Below are positions 10,072-11,735 of a stretch of DNA of 11,735 bases, one piece after another. The translations under genes and the position numbers were made by a program. The stretch is from JAENVU01 sp964639075 (GTDB lineage: Bacteria > Actinomycetota > Acidimicrobiia > IMCC26256 > JAENVU01): NCBI GenBank assembly GCA_964639075.1, contig CAZXCB010000096.1, positions 1 through 11,735 of the forward strand. The letters run 5' to 3'. Numbering within the stretch: the first letter of the stretch is position 1; each line of letters begins with the position of its first letter. The notes below the pieces were generated by a model. It was given only the letters and a program-made list of their open reading frames with translations, was not told the origin of the DNA and did no database searches.

Positions 10072-11735
10072 GTGTTCCCGTCCGTGCGTCAGGCCAGCTT
10101 CGACGACCTCGGCACTCCCCTCTCCGAGGTCACCTTCGTGGTCCTCGACCTCGAGACCACCGGCGCGTCCCCGAACGACTGCGCGATCACCGAGGTCGGG
10201 GCGGTCAAGTACCGCGGCGGCGAGCTGCTCGGCCGGTTCGAGACGCTCGTGAACCCGGGCGTGCCGATCCCGCCGTTCATCACGGTGCTCACCGGCATCA
10301 CCGAGGCGATGCTCGTCCCCGCGCCCCGCATCGACGAGGTCCTCCCGCCGCTGCTCGAGTTCATCGGCGGCGCGGTGATCGTCGGGCACAACATCCGGTT
10401 CGACATCTCGTTCCTCGACGCCGCGCTCACCGCGCACGGCTACCCCGAGCTCGCACAGCGCCGCGTGGACACGTTGGGACTCGCACGTCGCCTCCTGCGC
10501 GACGAGGTCCCGGACCTCAAGCTCGGCACGCTCGCTCGGCACCTGCGCGTCTCGGTGTCACCGTGCCACCGCGCGTTCGCCGACGCCGCCGCGACCGCGG
10601 AGGTGCTGCACGCGCTGCTCGAGCGCGCCGGCACGTTCGGCGTCCTCGGCCTCGACGACCTGCTCGAGCTCCCCACGATGCGCGCCCACCCGTCGGCGAG
10701 CAAGCTGCGGCTCACCGCCCGCCTGCCGCGCCGCCCCGGCGTGTACCTGATGAAGGACCGGGGCGGCCGCGTCCTCTACGTCGGGAAGGCCACCAACCTG
10801 CGGGCCCGGGTGCGGTCGTACTTCAGCGGCGACGACCGCCGGAAGGTGCCCCAGCTGCTGCGCGAGACCGAGGCCATCGACTGGATCGAGTGCTCCCACG
10901 AGCTCGAGGCCTCGGTCCGCGAGCTGCACCTGATCCAGGATCTCGAGCCGCGCTTCAACCGGCACGGCAAGCGGTGGCGCTCGGCCGCCTACCTCAAGCT
11001 CACGCTCTCCGAGCGCTTCCCCCGCCTCACCGTCGTTCGCAGCGCGAAGGACGACGGCAACCTCTACCTCGGCCCGTTCGCCTCCACGCGAGCCGCCCAG
11101 ACCGTGCGCGAGGCGGTCGAGACCGCGGCGCCCCTGCGCCGCTGCACCACGCGGATCGGCCGGAAGACCGCGCTCGTCGCCGACGCACCGTGCGCGCCGG
11201 CGCAGCTCGGCGTCGCGTGCTGTCCGTGCCGGGGACACACCCCGGAGCCCGAGTACGCGGCCGTCGTCGACCGCGTCCGGCGCGCGCTCTCGGGCGACGC
11301 GCCACTGCTCCTCGAGCCCCTCGAACGCCGCATGCACGCGCTCGCCGACCAGGAACGATTCGAGGAAGCCGCGCTCACCCGGGACCGCCTCGCCGCGCTC
11401 ACCCGGGTCCTGCGCCGCCGCCAGACGCTCACGTGGCTGTCCGCCAGCGGCCGGATGACGCTCGCCGTCGCCGACGGCGTCGTCGCGCTCGACGACGGCC
11501 GGCTCGTGCTCGGCGACCCCCAGCTCGCCCTCGGCCCCGCGCCGGACGTCACGACGACCGTGCCCGCGGTGCCCGCGCACCTCGACCGTCGGCGCGCCGA
11601 CGAGCTGCTGATCGTCGCCCGCTGGCTCGAACGCGAGATCGGTGCCGGTCGCGCGCGCCTGCTCGACGTCTCCGGGGTGCCGGCCTCACCGAGCCGCGGC
11701 GCGCTGCCGCGCTACGAGCCCGCCTCGCGCCGCGG
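10072..11735 (+). CDS. DEDDh exonuclease fused to GIY-YIG/UvrC-like endonuclease (runs off right edge)
   Basis: The first 554 codons are present. Residues 20-185 are a DnaQ/epsilon-type 3'-5' exonuclease with the full DEDDh set: D26 and E28 (LDLETTG), D111 (GHNIRFD), H166 and D171 (HRAFAD). Residues 220-298 are a UvrC-type GIY-YIG nuclease: PGVYLMKD, LYVGKATNLRARVRSYF with Y225, Y236 and R244, and candidate metal ligand E284. A Cys-rich stretch (C358, C374, C383, C384, C386) resembles the UvrC segment after the nuclease, and LADQERFEEAALTRDRL (424-440) is a UVR motif. This architecture matches mycobacterial Rv2191, presumed to act in DNA repair, and parallels E. coli Cho plus an exonuclease. 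The GTG start is supported by the -10 eight bases upstream and by the short lead into the exonuclease domain. The C-terminus is missing, so the end cannot be judged. Confidence 0.92.
   Translation, partial: MFPSVRQASFDDLGTPLSEVTFVVLDLETTGASPNDCAITEVGAVKYRGGELLGRFETLVNPGVPIPPFITVLTGITEAMLVPAPRIDEVLPPLLEFIGGAVIVGHNIRFDISFLDAALTAHGYPELAQRRVDTLGLARRLLRDEVPDLKLGTLARHLRVSVSPCHRAFADAAATAEVLHALLERAGTFGVLGLDDLLELPTMRAHPSASKLRLTARLPRRPGVYLMKDRGGRVLYVGKATNLRARVRSYFSGDDRRKVPQLLRETEAIDWIECSHELEASVRELHLIQDLEPRFNRHGKRWRSAAYLKLTLSERFPRLTVVRSAKDDGNLYLGPFASTRAAQTVREAVETAAPLRRCTTRIGRKTALVADAPCAPAQLGVACCPCRGHTPEPEYAAVVDRVRRALSGDAPLLLEPLERRMHALADQERFEEAALTRDRLAALTRVLRRRQTLTWLSASGRMTLAVADGVVALDDGRLVLGDPQLALGPAPDVTTTVPAVPAHLDRRRADELLIVARWLEREIGAGRARLLDVSGVPASPSRGALPRYEPASRR

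Noticed and set aside
10558..11580. Minus-strand open frame of 340 codons
   Set aside because: It lies opposite the exonuclease/GIY-YIG gene, whose catalytic motifs are all visible. The antisense product is a low-complexity shadow.

Overview
The window is a high-GC (roughly 70 percent), gene-dense stretch of a chromosome, probably from a free-living actinobacterium. The lineage call rests on several points: a fused DEDDh exonuclease/GIY-YIG nuclease of the mycobacterial Rv2191 type, a wax ester synthase/DGAT acyltransferase, a mycothiol-type arsenate reductase, GTG starts, and repeated TANNNT -10 hexamers 8 to 10 nt before start codons (leaderless transcription). An Acidimicrobiia-like organism would fit, but that is inference. 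No tRNA, rRNA, CRISPR array, transposase or phage gene was seen.

Layout. 1-403 (minus) is the N-terminal part of a WS/DGAT acyltransferase. It diverges from an exported propeller-like lipoprotein (488-1411, plus). A DoxX-family membrane protein (1445-1966, minus) and a 63-residue zinc-ribbon protein (2103-2294, plus) follow. Next is an amidohydrolase (2344-3531, plus) with an inverted repeat over its predicted -10 element. It converges, with an 11-bp overlap, on a TauD/TfdA-type Fe(II)/2-oxoglutarate dioxygenase (3521-4537, minus).

The centre is an arsenic/heavy-metal locus built on one divergent control region (5055-5121). Leftward runs cadI/arsI-like (4543-5016), with the TauD-type gene 5 nt behind it. 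Rightward run arsR (5149-5484), an AqpS-like aquaporin (5582-6283) and arsC (6280-6681, GTGA overlap with the aquaporin). The two predicted promoters share one TATA core, and a 34-bp imperfect palindrome of ATCGA half-sites covers the -35 of one and the start site of the other. This suggests that one ArsR controls both arms. Arsenate would be reduced by ArsC, arsenite would leave through the aquaporin, and CadI/ArsI would bind metal(loid) or cleave organoarsenicals. No ArsB, Acr3, ArsM or ArsH is present in the window. A Fe/2OG dioxygenase in the cadI transcript is the most unexpected part of the locus.

Rightward of it are a 63-residue double-CxxC protein (6682-6873, minus) and an AbiEi-like/DUF559 protein (6953-7894, minus). 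The latter lies between two copies of a long palindromic element (6936-6974 and 7940-7992), one of which encodes the protein's last residues and stop codon. Then come a family 9 glycosyltransferase (8008-9144, minus), a YjbQ-family protein (9215-9634, plus), a 74-residue zinc-ribbon protein (9770-9994, minus), and the exonuclease/GIY-YIG gene that runs off the right edge (10072-11735, plus). No stretch longer than 300 bases lacks a gene.
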